From NCBI GenBank assembly GCA_965200145.1, contig CBDATG010000002.1, positions 1,116,001 to 1,180,000 on the forward strand: a stretch of 64,000 nucleotides of DNA, written 5' to 3'. Shown piece by piece: positions 37,242 through 47,084 of the stretch. The notes below the pieces were generated by a model. The model saw only the letters and a list, made by a program, of their open reading frames with translations, searched no databases and was not told the DNA's origin. The position numbers were made by a program, and so were the translations under genes. The stretch's first letter is position 1; each line of letters opens with the position of its first letter. The DNA is from CBDATG01 sp965200145 (GTDB lineage Bacteria; Chloroflexota; Dehalococcoidia; Lucifugimonadales; Lucifugimonadaceae).

Positions 37242-37655
37242 TTAACCGGACGACTCCGACCCCGAAACCGAACCGCCATCCCCGTCTCGCCTTTCACGAC
37301 CACTCCTCGATGCACGCTTAGTTATCAAACTTACCAGCCAAGACACAAATCCAAACGATGCCTTCGCACCGCTAGCCGCTCCCGCCGCCGCAACCGAACC
37401 CGAAAACCCCTTTAGCGCATTCCCAATCGGCTTCAGCGTCTCCACGCCCGACTCTACCTGATCAATCAGCCCGTTAATGCGCGCAGTCGTCCTCTTAATC
37501 GTCAGGTACACCTTCAGCAACACCACCGACATAACGATCGCAACAGCAGCAACGACGAGTGTCGTCACAACGATCACGATATCTCGGATTATCCCAGAGA
37601 CTATCGCCGTCTCACAGACGTAATTCCCGCCGCCGAATATTGCCTGACATTCCAC
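37242..37655 (-). CDS. DUF948-like membrane protein
   Basis: The recognisable part is one transmembrane helix (VIVVTTLVVAAVAIVMSVVLL) followed by KVYLTIKRTTARINGLIDQV and a basic C-terminal tail, the layout of DUF948 proteins. I prefer the GTG at 37655, which follows AGGTAGG. The frame is open up to ATG codons at 37739 and 37769, but that extension is not conserved in kind. It is likely to work with the YtxH-like neighbour; function is unknown. Confidence 0.6.
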   Translation of the reverse strand: MECQAIFGGGNYVCETAIVSGIIRDIVIVVTTLVVAAVAIVMSVVLLKVYLTIKRTTARINGLIDQVESGVETLKPIGNALKGFSGSVAAAGAASGAKASFGFVSWLVSLITKRASRSGRERRDGDGGSVSGSESSG

Positions 37656-37776
37656 TGCTAAACCTACTTGACCTGCTCGCGGACTCCAAACCGAAACGCC
37701 CAAACCGATTCGCAATTCTACAACCCAACCATGCCGCATAGCAGTCCTCAACAGACCCGGTAGTCCCAACTATGCG

Positions 37777-38610
37777 TCAGCTGCCTACAAGCGTCCCAGG
37801 CTGACAAGCACGACAGAAATTCGTCTCCCGACGTCGCAACTTCACCGAGCTGATGCGAGTACCGCAATCCGGGCATGGCAAGCCAGATTTACCATGCACA
37901 CGCAACACTGACCTGTACTTCCGCGGTGTCAACCCCTCGCGATCAAGTGCATCCCGTAGCAGGTCTACCGACGAACGCGGCACCGTCATCAGTGCTTGAT
38001 GCAAGCGACGAAAATCATCCTCAGCCATCCTCGATACCTTCACGAACGGGTACAGCTTCGCAGACCAAAGTATCTCATCAGCATACGCATTCCCAATGCC
38101 ACCTAACAACCTGCCACCAGTCAACACAGACTTCAGCTCACCCCTGAACGAACGCAAACCGGACCGCAGCTCCTCGTAACTCAGTGGCGCATCGATCACA
38201 TCCGGACCCTGACGTTCCAAACGTCCAATCGTCGACAGGTCAACCGTACGCAACACATAAACCTGCCCCATGCGGCGACTATCCAAGTAACGCAGCGACA
38301 AACCGCCCGCAATCGCCAACTCCAACACCGTCGCCGTCACAACTCGCTCGCCACATGAAACCAAACGCAGCTCCCCTACAAGCATCGGACTCACGACAAT
38401 CGAAACTCCACCATCCAACCCAAATATCAGCAACTTGCCATCGCGACCGACAGACTCGAAACTCCTGCCTACCAAAGCGTCCTCTATTGGAGCATCAAGC
38501 ATGTTCCGCACAACCAGCGGACGAAGCACAGACACACCATCAACGCTACGACCAACCAAACGCGGCTCTAGCCACTCGCGGATCAGGTAAAGCTCCGGCG
38601 CCTCCGGCAT
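37777..38610 (-). CDS. Fpg/Nei family DNA glycosylase/AP lyase
   Basis: It removes oxidised bases and nicks the abasic site. The ATG at 38610 gives MPEAPELYL, so after Met removal the catalytic Pro1 and Glu2 are at the N-terminus as the mechanism needs; AGGA lies 10 nt upstream. The family's helix-two-turn-helix is seen in LLGGIGNAYADEILW. The zinc finger is CPDC...CRAC near the end. The usual 8-oxoguanine-enzyme block between Lys57 and the linker is diverged, so Fpg versus Nei cannot be decided. Confidence 0.88.
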   Translation of the reverse strand: MPEAPELYLIREWLEPRLVGRSVDGVSVLRPLVVRNMLDAPIEDALVGRSFESVGRDGKLLIFGLDGGVSIVVSPMLVGELRLVSCGERVVTATVLELAIAGGLSLRYLDSRRMGQVYVLRTVDLSTIGRLERQGPDVIDAPLSYEELRSGLRSFRGELKSVLTGGRLLGGIGNAYADEILWSAKLYPFVKVSRMAEDDFRRLHQALMTVPRSSVDLLRDALDREGLTPRKYRSVLRVHGKSGLPCPDCGTRISSVKLRRRETNFCRACQPGTLVGS

Positions 38611-38713
38611 TATCGTCAATCCTGTGCTGATACGATTGCGCGCTAGCAGATCGCGCATCGACGCAAATCCAACGCCGCAACCAATCTACCAACCTAGACT
38701 AATCGAACCTAAC

Positions 38714-39961
38714 GTGGCAGTCGCATCCCAAACCAGACGGTCTCGCACCCGAGACGAGTCGATCTGGCTCATGGTAGGCATCTCCGCCGGACACGGAGTC
38801 AAGCACTTCGGACAAGGCGCGCTAACCGTCATGATGCCATTCATCAAAGCCACTCTAGGAATCGGAGACATCGCATACGGCGCAATCTTCACAATAAACT
38901 CCGTCAGCTCAGGCATCGCAAACCTACCAGCCGGAATGCTCGCAGACATGTACCGAAAGAAGGTCGCATGGATGCTATCCGCAAGCATGTTGATGGTCGG
39001 ACTTGGATACTTCCTCATCGGCATAAGCCCCACACTATGGATCATCGGGCTAGCTGTCGCCATCATCGGATTCGGCACCAGCCTATGGCACGCACCGGCT
39101 TTCGGAACCCTAGCCGCAAGATACCCAAACAAACGCGGCATCGCAATGGCAGCACACCTAACCGGCGCTCAAGTGGGAAACGCTACAAGCCCTGTAATCA
39201 TCGGATTCCTGCTCGGGGGCACCATCTTCGGACTGCAATTCGCCGGATTCGAGTGGCGGTACGTTGCAGTAGGCGTCGCGACTCCGATGCTCGTAACAGC
39301 AATCCTCGTCCCATTGCTCTTCAAAACCGCCGGCGCAGAAGCCAGCGGCACCATGAAACTGCGAGAATACTTCCAATCAGCATCGAAACTCGTCAAGAAC
39401 GTCAGAGTCCTCGGACTCGTCACACTCGGCGCATGCAGAGGCGCCGTTCACACCGCATTCCAAGGATTCGTCGTCCTTTACATGCGCGAATCCCTAGATA
39501 TGTCCGCCTTCACCATCGGCATCCACGTCTCTCTCCTAACACTCGCGGGTATCGCATCGACCCCCATCATGGGCTGGATCTCCGACCGCACCGGACGAAA
39601 ACCCGTCATCGTCGGCGCAATGGGAACTATGGCTCTCCTAGTTTTCCTATTCCTATTCGCCCAAGACGGCCCAGCATTCACCATACTCCTAGCAACGCTA
39701 GGGCTCTTCTTCTTCTCCGTAATGCCCATAATCACCGCCGCCGCAATCGACCAAGTCGGCGCAGGCACCGAAGGATCCGCCACAGCAATGATGTTTACAG
39801 GCGGCGCTGTCATAGGCGCACTATCCCCAATCGCAGCCGGCGCACTTTTTGACGCCATTGGCTGGTCAGCAGTAGTCATCTTCTGCGGAGCAATAGCAAC
39901 CGCCGGAACAGCAATGGCACTACTAATCCCAATGCCAAGAAACAGACCCCAACAAACCTAG
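38714..39961 (+). CDS. major facilitator superfamily transporter
   Basis: About twelve hydrophobic helices over 415 residues. MFS signature loops are present in both halves: LPAGMLADMYRKKVA after helix 2 and TPIMGWISDRTGRKPVIVG after helix 8. I start at a GTG (38714), because the longest frame begins only 14 bp from the divergent glycosylase start, leaving no room for promoters. The substrate is unknown; the closest general resemblance is to nitrate/oxalate or sugar-acid type MFS permeases, but I cannot narrow it. Confidence 0.85.
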   Translation: MAVASQTRRSRTRDESIWLMVGISAGHGVKHFGQGALTVMMPFIKATLGIGDIAYGAIFTINSVSSGIANLPAGMLADMYRKKVAWMLSASMLMVGLGYFLIGISPTLWIIGLAVAIIGFGTSLWHAPAFGTLAARYPNKRGIAMAAHLTGAQVGNATSPVIIGFLLGGTIFGLQFAGFEWRYVAVGVATPMLVTAILVPLLFKTAGAEASGTMKLREYFQSASKLVKNVRVLGLVTLGACRGAVHTAFQGFVVLYMRESLDMSAFTIGIHVSLLTLAGIASTPIMGWISDRTGRKPVIVGAMGTMALLVFLFLFAQDGPAFTILLATLGLFFFSVMPIITAAAIDQVGAGTEGSATAMMFTGGAVIGALSPIAAGALFDAIGWSAVVIFCGAIATAGTAMALLIPMPRNRPQQT

Positions 39962-39976
39962 ATTCCCATCCTACGC

Positions 39977-39997
39977 ATCCTGCATGTCCCCGTGAAT
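39977..39997 (+). repeat. 21-bp intergenic repeat, divergent copy
   Basis: Copy of the dispersed 21-bp element (consensus begins ATCCTGCC and ends CTGTTAAT). This copy reads ATCCTGCATG then TCCCCGTGAAT. It lies between the converging MFS and sixA genes. Confidence 0.45.
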
Positions 39998-40001
39998 TAA
40001 C

Positions 40002-40496
40002 TCACTTGCGCGCCAGCACCCGAGGTTGCAACAACCCAATGAGTTGCCCACGACCTGACCCTGCAGAACCACCGTAAACCTCAACCAGCGCGACTCCGCC
40101 CGGCTTCAACCCAATCGAACCAGCGCGAGCACCCAACAGCTCGCTAACGCAAAGCGATATCCCAGGATCGTGCCCAACAAGCGCATAGCACCCTGAACCA
40201 TCCAATCCAGACGCAACTCCAAGCATCCGCTCAACTGACATCCCGCCCGCAAGCCTAGCATCCTCAACCGGCTCCGGCCAGCCAGATTCCCCACTCAAGA
40301 TCGCCGCCGTTGTAGCTGCCCTCACATAAGGGCTCGTGTACACCACGTCGCAAACCCCTGCCAGACGCACGATCCGCTTAACAGATCTGCGAAACCGATC
40401 CGCTCCCGCGTCGGTCAGTGGACGCAAAGCATCGTCCGGCCATTTGGCCGTAGATGGCTCCTCAGCTTTCCCATGTCGAACAAATAGCAGTCTCAT
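40002..40496 (-). CDS. sixA: phosphohistidine phosphatase SixA-like
   Basis: A histidine-phosphatase-superfamily protein of SixA size. The N-terminal MRLLFVRHGKAEE holds the RHG catalytic motif (His8). DVVYTSPYVRAATTA gives the second Arg, and VGHDPGIS the late His. SixA removes phosphate from phosphohistidine in signalling or PTS proteins. I start at the ATG that gives MRLLFVRHG (three codons inside the longest frame). No histidine kinase or PTS gene is nearby. Confidence 0.85.
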   Translation of the reverse strand: MRLLFVRHGKAEEPSTAKWPDDALRPLTDAGADRFRRSVKRIVRLAGVCDVVYTSPYVRAATTAAILSGESGWPEPVEDARLAGGMSVERMLGVASGLDGSGCYALVGHDPGISLCVSELLGARAGSIGLKPGGVALVEVYGGSAGSGRGQLIGLLQPRVLARK

Positions 40497-40645
40497 CGCG
40501 CTCAAACCTACTGAATCCCGATACCAACAGTTGCTATCTTAATGCCAAAGCGTGCTAAACCATCGCGCCTTATCGAATCAATTACCACCGACCGATCACT
40601 CCACTTCCATCTCGAACACAACACCATGCCGCGGCTCAAAACAAC

Positions 40646-43600
40646 ATGCGAATCACAATGGCGTTGAAAATACTCGCGCCGTTCGCAATCTCCAGCCACG
40701 CCTTGCGAATCGCCGCCACGGTGCTGGTCGCGGCCGCACTCGCGACGATCGTGGTCATCCTCCAGCATCCCAACCTAGGCCAAGCGCAATCCGGCGGGCC
40801 ACTCGGACTAACAATCAAACCCGGCGCAACTTTCAACGAAGACAAAACCATAAACCGCTCCGGAGGACTACTGCAACTGACCTGGAGAACCCAGCCAAAC
40901 ACAGACTACAGAATCTCCTGGGAACCCGGTCCCAACCAGAGCATCCGACAAAACCGACGTAGCACTGGGCAACGCACCGTAAGCGCAGACGCAAACAGAC
41001 GAACCAGCACACACATCATCTCAAACCTATGGGTGTTCCTGACGCGCGAGCTGCTGATCACGTATCGCGTCTCTGTGTGCGCCCTCGACAACGCCGGACA
41101 ACCTACCGCAACATGTAGCCAGTTCGATTCCAAAACACTGAACCCATCAAGGCCAACATTCAACAATGTCCGCGGCGGTGGCACCCTAACCGATAACGAC
41201 CGAATCGACCCCAACGGCGGAACCATCACCGCCACATGGAGAACCACCGACGACACCGACTACTACATCACATGGAAACCGCACGTCGACACCGGACTAA
41301 CCCAACCTAGCGGTGGAAGACGCGTCAGGTCACCAAACGACGAATTCGTCATAGAAGGCCTGCGAATGTACAGGTCCGGTAGGAACCTGCTCGATTACAC
41401 CATCGAAGTCTGCGTCTTCAACCTACTCAATAACGGACCCTCAAACTTCTGCGAAACCGCCCGCGCACAGCTCCGCGAACCCGCCATACCACAGAGAGTC
41501 GATCCCGAACTCCCCCCCATTTCCGAACTCGTCGTACTCGGCGGCGGAACCCTTGCTTCCGACGGCACCGTACAGCCCAACGGCGGAAAACTGTATGTCT
41601 CTTGGCGACCAAAGGAGTGGAAGCAAGGACAAGACATCACATACACCGTCACATGGAACCCAACCGTCAGTAGTCCCAACTACAACAGCTCCGGTTCCAG
41701 AACCGTAGAAATCTCCGGAGGCAACACCGACTTCCCCATAACCATCGAAAACCTACGCATGTTCGGTGCCGGAAGCAGCCCGTTGAGCTACAACGTCAGA
41801 GTATGCCTCGGAACCTCAACCAACAACTGCCGGTCATACCGTGCAACAACCCAGGCACCACCATCCGGCACAAACAGAGAACCCGTATGGCGCAACAGAA
41901 CAGGTAAAAACCCAAGATCCGTCAAAATCCAAGAGAACAGACTCCCCGAAGCACCCCTCGCAGCATTCGAAGCCGACGACAACAGCAGCGACAGAGTCCG
42001 TTACTCGATTTCTGACATGGAACCTAACGGACCTTTCGTCATCGACACACGAAACGGTGACCTCTTCCTCTACGGAAGACTCGACTACGAACGAGAAGTA
42101 AACGGTGCTGACGTAAGACGCTACGACCTAACAATCAGAGCCACCGACCTACGAGGACTCAACACCGAACGCAACATCCGAATCGATGTCATCGACGTCG
42201 ATGGACCTCCCGCCCCCTCAATCCATGCACTATGCGCCGCTGGTTCCGCCGTGACCGCCGGGACTGCCACACCGCAGCCTGGATCAGGCGTTTCGGGAAC
42301 CGGCGTTGCAATAGCGTGGTCGAACAACGAAGACTACGACTACGAAATACAGTGGCGAAAGACAAACGGGCAATACAGCGCAGCTCTACGAAGCGTCCTT
42401 ATCACAGACGACGAAACAAGCCAGCGCACGATAACATCCGATATCGAACCCGACATCGGATGGGTATTCAGGGTCAGAGCCATTTCCGAAGACACAAACG
42501 AACAAAGCAAGTGGTCCGCCGAAGAGGCCGTCACGCCAAGGTCCAGAAACATCGTCAGATACCTAGACTTCAGACAAGACGAATACAACCTCGCTGTTGA
42601 AGAAGAGCAACCAAGCAACGCAGACGTCGGATCCGTTGGCGCCATCGTCAAGACTAGACGGTCTGGTAGTGACACTCTGGTCCCGTTGATCGACGACGTG
42701 GCATCACTCCGCTACACGATCGACAGCTCTGTCCCAGAAGAAGCACCCTTCAAGATCGATCCTATAACCGGCGAAATCAAAACCACGCAAAGACTCAACT
42801 ACGAAACAACGCCTTCTTACCGTCTCACACTCTTCGCCCAAGACGGATGCGGACTAAACGACATCGCATACGCAAACATCTCCATCACGAACGTCCTCGA
42901 AGCCGACGTACTCCCACCTAAACTCCCTGCCCCGGGCGTAATCGTCGGACACAAGCAGGCAAGAGTCTTCTGGCAAACAAGCCCAGACTTGAAGTATGAC
43001 GTTGACTGGCGCAAAGCAGGCACAGACTACCTCCAAAGGCCACGCGACGCAAACGCCGTGTCACCAAGAGTATTCGACCTGCCAGAAAGCGATGCCGAAT
43101 ACACCTTCAGAGTCAGAGCCATAAACAACCAGGACGACATAGGCGAGTGGTCACCTGAAACGCGAATAATCCCTAACGCACCAGCTCCAACTATCGAACC
43201 CGTCACACGACCAAGAGGCGGCCAAGTACTTGGCGGCTCGCAAGTCTACCCAAGGTCCCTGACTCTAAGGAAAGGTCAAGCCGCCGAAGTGGGCATAAGA
43301 CTCTTCGGAATTGACGGCAACCTCAACAACGACCTGCTTGACAACCCAGACATCTCAATCGACTGGTATTCAACAAGCGGCACCATCTCAACAAGGAGCG
43401 ACCTAAAGACCTACTACACTGCGCCGCACACATCTAGCACACAGTTCGCCATCAGAGTCGTCGCAAAGCAAACCAAGGTCGATCAAGGCCGCGCCACGCA
43501 GGGAATCGTGTCGCAAGAACACGTCATCCCCATCAGAGTCATCGGGGACTCCGACGACTTCAACGTCTGGAATCCCAAACTCCCCGACGACGCCGAAATC

Positions 43601-44911
43601 CCGGCCGCTGTAATTGCCGACGGAAACAGCTACAAGTCAATCACTCCGCGCGAAGGAGTCACATACGAAGACCCTGATGTCCCAGGTGTCAAGATAACCG
43701 CAAGGTCAGGCGCAGTCCCGAACGACGACTGGATAGGCATCAGAGCCGAACGAAAAGGACCAGCAACTGACATCGCACCCAGAGTCAGCAGATTCAGCGT
43801 CATCGGAAACCGATACCAGCTACACACAATCTCATCCGACGCTCTCGCAATTCAGAACATGGTCTTCGCAACTCCCATCGAAGTATGCATCCCTGTACCG
43901 CTAGCATCCGCAGACCGCCTAGATGACACAGAAATCATGAGACTCACCAACGACGAACAGAGACTGTTGCAGGCACCCTACCACCTCAAAGCCAACCAGA
44001 TCGAAGGAAGACCAAACCAGGTCTGCGCATTCGACTCATTCACCGAAGGCGAAATATTCGTCGCTATCGCAGACCGAACACTCGCAATCGAAACTCCCGC
44101 GCCCGAAGCCACTCCCGCAACACAACAAACCGCGGCTACTCCCGAAGCAGAACCCTCCCCAACTGTCGCTCCTACTCCCGCATCAACGCCCGAACCTACT
44201 CCCGTACCACCGCCAACGCCAACTCCCGTGCCAGTCCTGCCAACCGCAACTCCAGTTCCACCGCCTACCGCGACATCAACACCAACGCCGGTACCGCCGA
44301 CGCCAACACCAACATCGTCACCAGTGCCACCTACGCCAACGCAAACACCCACCGCAACGGCAACGCGCGAACCAACCCGCACACCTACACCGGCACCATC
44401 ACCGGCACCAACCGAAACCCCCGAACCAACTGCAACGGCGACACCGTCGCCCACACCTACCGCGTCGCCAACAAACACACCGCAACCAGAAGTCGCTATA
44501 GCGCCGTCACCAACGCTACCACCGGCCACTACAGGAACAGACACGGCCGTGATACCGCCCGACGACAGCGGCGGACTCAACCCCGTTATCATCGGCTTGA
44601 TCGCTGTCCTAGCACTAGCGGCCATTGGCGGCGCAGGTTACGCCATCTACGCACGCACCATCGCACCAAACCGCAACACGCCTGACGACACAGACTTCGA
44701 CGATGAAGCCCCTGACGAAGACTTTGACCAAGAAGACGACGGCTTCGACCCTGACGAAGATGCGCCCGAAGCCAATGAAGTTGACGAACAGGCCGAGTCC
44801 ACAACCTACGCCGAATATGAAAGGCTGAAGTACGACCGCACTTTCGACAACGTCGCAGACCCAGAAAGCGACACCGACAACTCCAACAACGAGCCCGAAA
44901 GCCGCGCGTAG
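40646..44911 (+). CDS. giant surface protein with FN3-like and cadherin-like modules, PT-rich stalk and C-terminal anchor
   Basis: The protein has 1421 residues. A hydrophobic leader (about 18-40) ends near GQAQS, a plausible signal peptidase site. Three related modules of about 120 residues follow, each with 'GGTL...NGG...W(R)...TDYxIxW'. Cadherin-like modules lie at about 425-518 and 648-753 (FVIDTRNGDLFLYGRLDYE; FKIDPITGEIKTTQRLNYE), alternating with FN3-like segments. Residues about 1150-1300 are a Pro/Thr-rich stalk (PTPTPVPP patterns). One membrane helix at about 1312-1336 and a strongly acidic cytoplasmic-type tail of 80 residues end the protein. This layout suggests an adhesin or envelope stalk protein. 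It is followed by a small membrane-protein gene 19 bp away. Confidence 0.85.
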   Translation: MRITMALKILAPFAISSHALRIAATVLVAAALATIVVILQHPNLGQAQSGGPLGLTIKPGATFNEDKTINRSGGLLQLTWRTQPNTDYRISWEPGPNQSIRQNRRSTGQRTVSADANRRTSTHIISNLWVFLTRELLITYRVSVCALDNAGQPTATCSQFDSKTLNPSRPTFNNVRGGGTLTDNDRIDPNGGTITATWRTTDDTDYYITWKPHVDTGLTQPSGGRRVRSPNDEFVIEGLRMYRSGRNLLDYTIEVCVFNLLNNGPSNFCETARAQLREPAIPQRVDPELPPISELVVLGGGTLASDGTVQPNGGKLYVSWRPKEWKQGQDITYTVTWNPTVSSPNYNSSGSRTVEISGGNTDFPITIENLRMFGAGSSPLSYNVRVCLGTSTNNCRSYRATTQAPPSGTNREPVWRNRTGKNPRSVKIQENRLPEAPLAAFEADDNSSDRVRYSISDMEPNGPFVIDTRNGDLFLYGRLDYEREVNGADVRRYDLTIRATDLRGLNTERNIRIDVIDVDGPPAPSIHALCAAGSAVTAGTATPQPGSGVSGTGVAIAWSNNEDYDYEIQWRKTNGQYSAALRSVLITDDETSQRTITSDIEPDIGWVFRVRAISEDTNEQSKWSAEEAVTPRSRNIVRYLDFRQDEYNLAVEEEQPSNADVGSVGAIVKTRRSGSDTLVPLIDDVASLRYTIDSSVPEEAPFKIDPITGEIKTTQRLNYETTPSYRLTLFAQDGCGLNDIAYANISITNVLEADVLPPKLPAPGVIVGHKQARVFWQTSPDLKYDVDWRKAGTDYLQRPRDANAVSPRVFDLPESDAEYTFRVRAINNQDDIGEWSPETRIIPNAPAPTIEPVTRPRGGQVLGGSQVYPRSLTLRKGQAAEVGIRLFGIDGNLNNDLLDNPDISIDWYSTSGTISTRSDLKTYYTAPHTSSTQFAIRVVAKQTKVDQGRATQGIVSQEHVIPIRVIGDSDDFNVWNPKLPDDAEIPAAVIADGNSYKSITPREGVTYEDPDVPGVKITARSGAVPNDDWIGIRAERKGPATDIAPRVSRFSVIGNRYQLHTISSDALAIQNMVFATPIEVCIPVPLASADRLDDTEIMRLTNDEQRLLQAPYHLKANQIEGRPNQVCAFDSFTEGEIFVAIADRTLAIETPAPEATPATQQTAATPEAEPSPTVAPTPASTPEPTPVPPPTPTPVPVLPTATPVPPPTATSTPTPVPPTPTPTSSPVPPTPTQTPTATATREPTRTPTPAPSPAPTETPEPTATATPSPTPTASPTNTPQPEVAIAPSPTLPPATTGTDTAVIPPDDSGGLNPVIIGLIAVLALAAIGGAGYAIYARTIAPNRNTPDDTDFDDEAPDEDFDQEDDGFDPDEDAPEANEVDEQAESTTYAEYERLKYDRTFDNVADPESDTDNSNNEPESRA

Positions 44912-44930
44912 AGGCAACCACGGCGTTACG

Positions 44931-45485
44931 ATGTACGCCGTGACCATCGAACAGATAATCATCGCAAGCGCGAGAGTCGCAGGCAGCCTACCAGTACTAC
45001 GGTGGGCATTCGCAGGCGCTCTCATCGCTATCGTCGTAGACCTCTCCGACCTATGGATGATGGGTTGGATAAACCTCGGCGGTATCGGAAACTACCAGAC
45101 ATTCGACAAGTGGCTCGACCTCGTTTACATGGCAACCTTCCTATGGGTCGCCGTAACCCAATGGAACGGAACTCAACGAAAAATCGCCGTCGCTCTCTTC
45201 GCATTCCGCATGATCGGATTCACAGCATTTGAACTCACCGGCAACCGAACCTGGCTAGTAGCATTCCCTAATGTCTTCGAATACTGGTTCGTATACGCCG
45301 CCGCTCAACTCCACTGGTGGCCCGAATACGAGCTCACACCAAAACGCGCCGCCACATGGCTCGCACTGTGCGCAGCCCTCAAACTCATCCACGAATGGAT
45401 ACTCCACGGTTGGAAAATACTCGACAACTACAGCGCAACCAAAATCGTCGAAGACATCTGGGCAAACTTAAGCCAACTCTTCTAA
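44931..45485 (+). CDS. multi-pass membrane protein of unknown function
   Basis: I do not recognise a family. The 184 residues contain about five hydrophobic segments rich in Trp and aromatic residues (WAFAGALIAIVVDLSDLWMM, LVYMATFLWVAVTQW, FEYWFVYAAAQLHWWPEYEL). A charged, helical C-terminus carries HEWILHGWKILDNY. It starts 19 bp after the giant surface protein gene and may be cotranscribed with it. The reading frame and codon use look genuine. Confidence 0.7.
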   Translation: MYAVTIEQIIIASARVAGSLPVLRWAFAGALIAIVVDLSDLWMMGWINLGGIGNYQTFDKWLDLVYMATFLWVAVTQWNGTQRKIAVALFAFRMIGFTAFELTGNRTWLVAFPNVFEYWFVYAAAQLHWWPEYELTPKRAATWLALCAALKLIHEWILHGWKILDNYSATKIVEDIWANLSQLF

Positions 45486-45510
45486 CTTCCAACGAATCCC
45501 CCGCGTAACC

Positions 45511-45535
45511 GTTAACCTATCACGCGTTAACCTAT
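45511..45535 (+). promoter_or_regulatory. direct repeat upstream of trkH, candidate operator
   Basis: GTTAACCTAT occurs twice (45511-45520 and 45526-45535), 15 bp apart start to start, ending 10 bp before the trkH ATG. Spacing of about 1.5 helical turns and the position at the start of the potassium-uptake genes suggest an operator or an mRNA leader site. Each copy also resembles the TAACCT -10 hexamers seen at 50-60 kb. Confidence 0.3.
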
Positions 45536-45545
45536 TCAATACCGC

Positions 45546-47006
45546 ATGACCACTCAGCACGATCCAAACTACAGCGGAGACCCATACATCCGCATCCCGC
45601 GCGACTCCGAGATCGAACCCGTAGAGTTCGAAGTCGAAACGCGCTCCGTATCTACGCGCGGCTTCACCTCCCCCATGTCGCTCGTATACGGTTTCGCAAT
45701 CGCTGACGTCATCGGTACTGCACTCCTCATGCTCCCGTTCGCAAGCAACACACCCGGATCCGTAAACCCTCTCACCGCCCTATTCACCGCAACATCCGCT
45801 ATCACCGTCACTGGTCTCGCTACCGTCGACACCGACGTCGCATGGACAGGTTTCGGTCAAGCCGTGATCATGTTCCTCATTTTCATCGGCGGACTCGGTT
45901 TCATGACCGGAACAGCATTCCTCCTAATCCTCTTCGGACAAGAACTCGGACTGCGAAACAGACTCATCATACAGACAGGACTCGGCGGCGGAGCTCTGAG
46001 CGGTATCGCAGTCACCGTTCGCAACATCTTCCTCCTCTCCGTCACCATCCAACTACTCGGCTTCGCCGCCCTGTGGGCACATTGGAACATCGTCAGAGAC
46101 GTATGGGGCGACCTTAGCCTCGTCGGCAACCTATGGCAAGCGTTCTTCCACGCTGTGTCATCGTTCAACAACGCAGGCATGGACATAATGCCAGACGCCA
46201 CCGTCGGCGGTGCATCGCTCGCAGGATTCCGCACCGACTACGGAACACTCGCAATAACATGCGCTCTCATAATCCTCGGCGGACTCGGTTACGCAGTCAT
46301 CAGCGACATATGGATCGTTAAGCGATTCCGTAGATTCACACTCGAAACCAAAATCGTGCTCCTAGGTACCGCCCTGCTGCTCACTTTCGGAGTCCTCTCA
46401 TACATGGCAGAGTGGGATAACGCCGAAACCTCCGGCGACGAAAGCGTCGGGCAAAAAATCGCAGACGCCGCATTCCACGCCGTCGTCACGCGATCCGCCG
46501 GATTCGCAACCATCGACTACGACAAAGCACAAGGATCAACCGACCTCACTACCGAACTACTCATGTTTGTCGGGGCAGCTTCAGGCTCCACAGGCGGCGG
46601 CATTAAAGTAAACACTTTCGTCATCATCGTCGCCGCCGTAATCATCACTATGACCGGACGATCCGCCGTCAACGCCTTCGGAAGACAACTCCCAACTCCC
46701 GTCGTCACTCGCGCTCTCGCAGTCGGACTATCCGCCATCGCAATCGTCTTCACGCTCGTCTTCGCACTCGCTATCGCTGAAGACGAACTACCATTCAGAG
46801 CATCTCTCTTCGAAGTCGTATCGGCATTCGGGACCGTCGGACTCTCTACCGGAATCACGTCCTCCCTCGGAGCAGCAGGACAGGTAATTCTCGTCGTCGC
46901 AATGTTCCTCGGACGATTCGGACCACTCACACTAGGTCTACTGATGGCAGGAAGGCAAGTCACCGAAAGATTCGCACTACCCGAAGAAGAGGTTAGAATC
47001 GGCTAG
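45546..47006 (+). CDS. potassium uptake protein TrkH/KtrB family
   Basis: The pore subunit of a K+ (or Na+-coupled K+) transporter. Four pore-loop segments with the key Gly are visible: SAITVTGLATVD, SSFNNAGMDIM, TRSAGFATIDYD and SAFGTVGLSTGI. The 486-residue length and about eight membrane spans fit KtrB better than the larger TrkH. A soluble N-terminus of about 40 residues precedes the first span. RCK subunits follow directly, so gating by nucleotide is expected. Confidence 0.93.
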   Translation: MTTQHDPNYSGDPYIRIPRDSEIEPVEFEVETRSVSTRGFTSPMSLVYGFAIADVIGTALLMLPFASNTPGSVNPLTALFTATSAITVTGLATVDTDVAWTGFGQAVIMFLIFIGGLGFMTGTAFLLILFGQELGLRNRLIIQTGLGGGALSGIAVTVRNIFLLSVTIQLLGFAALWAHWNIVRDVWGDLSLVGNLWQAFFHAVSSFNNAGMDIMPDATVGGASLAGFRTDYGTLAITCALIILGGLGYAVISDIWIVKRFRRFTLETKIVLLGTALLLTFGVLSYMAEWDNAETSGDESVGQKIADAAFHAVVTRSAGFATIDYDKAQGSTDLTTELLMFVGAASGSTGGGIKVNTFVIIVAAVIITMTGRSAVNAFGRQLPTPVVTRALAVGLSAIAIVFTLVFALAIAEDELPFRASLFEVVSAFGTVGLSTGITSSLGAAGQVILVVAMFLGRFGPLTLGLLMAGRQVTERFALPEEEVRIG

Positions 47007-47084
47007 CATCGACCTACTAGGTACTCGTAAACCTCCGATACCTTGTAAACGGCGAAACAAACACTCCGGATTGAGAGCGACGAA

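Noticed and set aside
44100..44540. Tandem DNA repeat array in the PT-rich stalk
   Set aside because: The repetition is at protein level (Pro/Thr patterns) with varied codons and no fixed unit; treated as part of the coding region.
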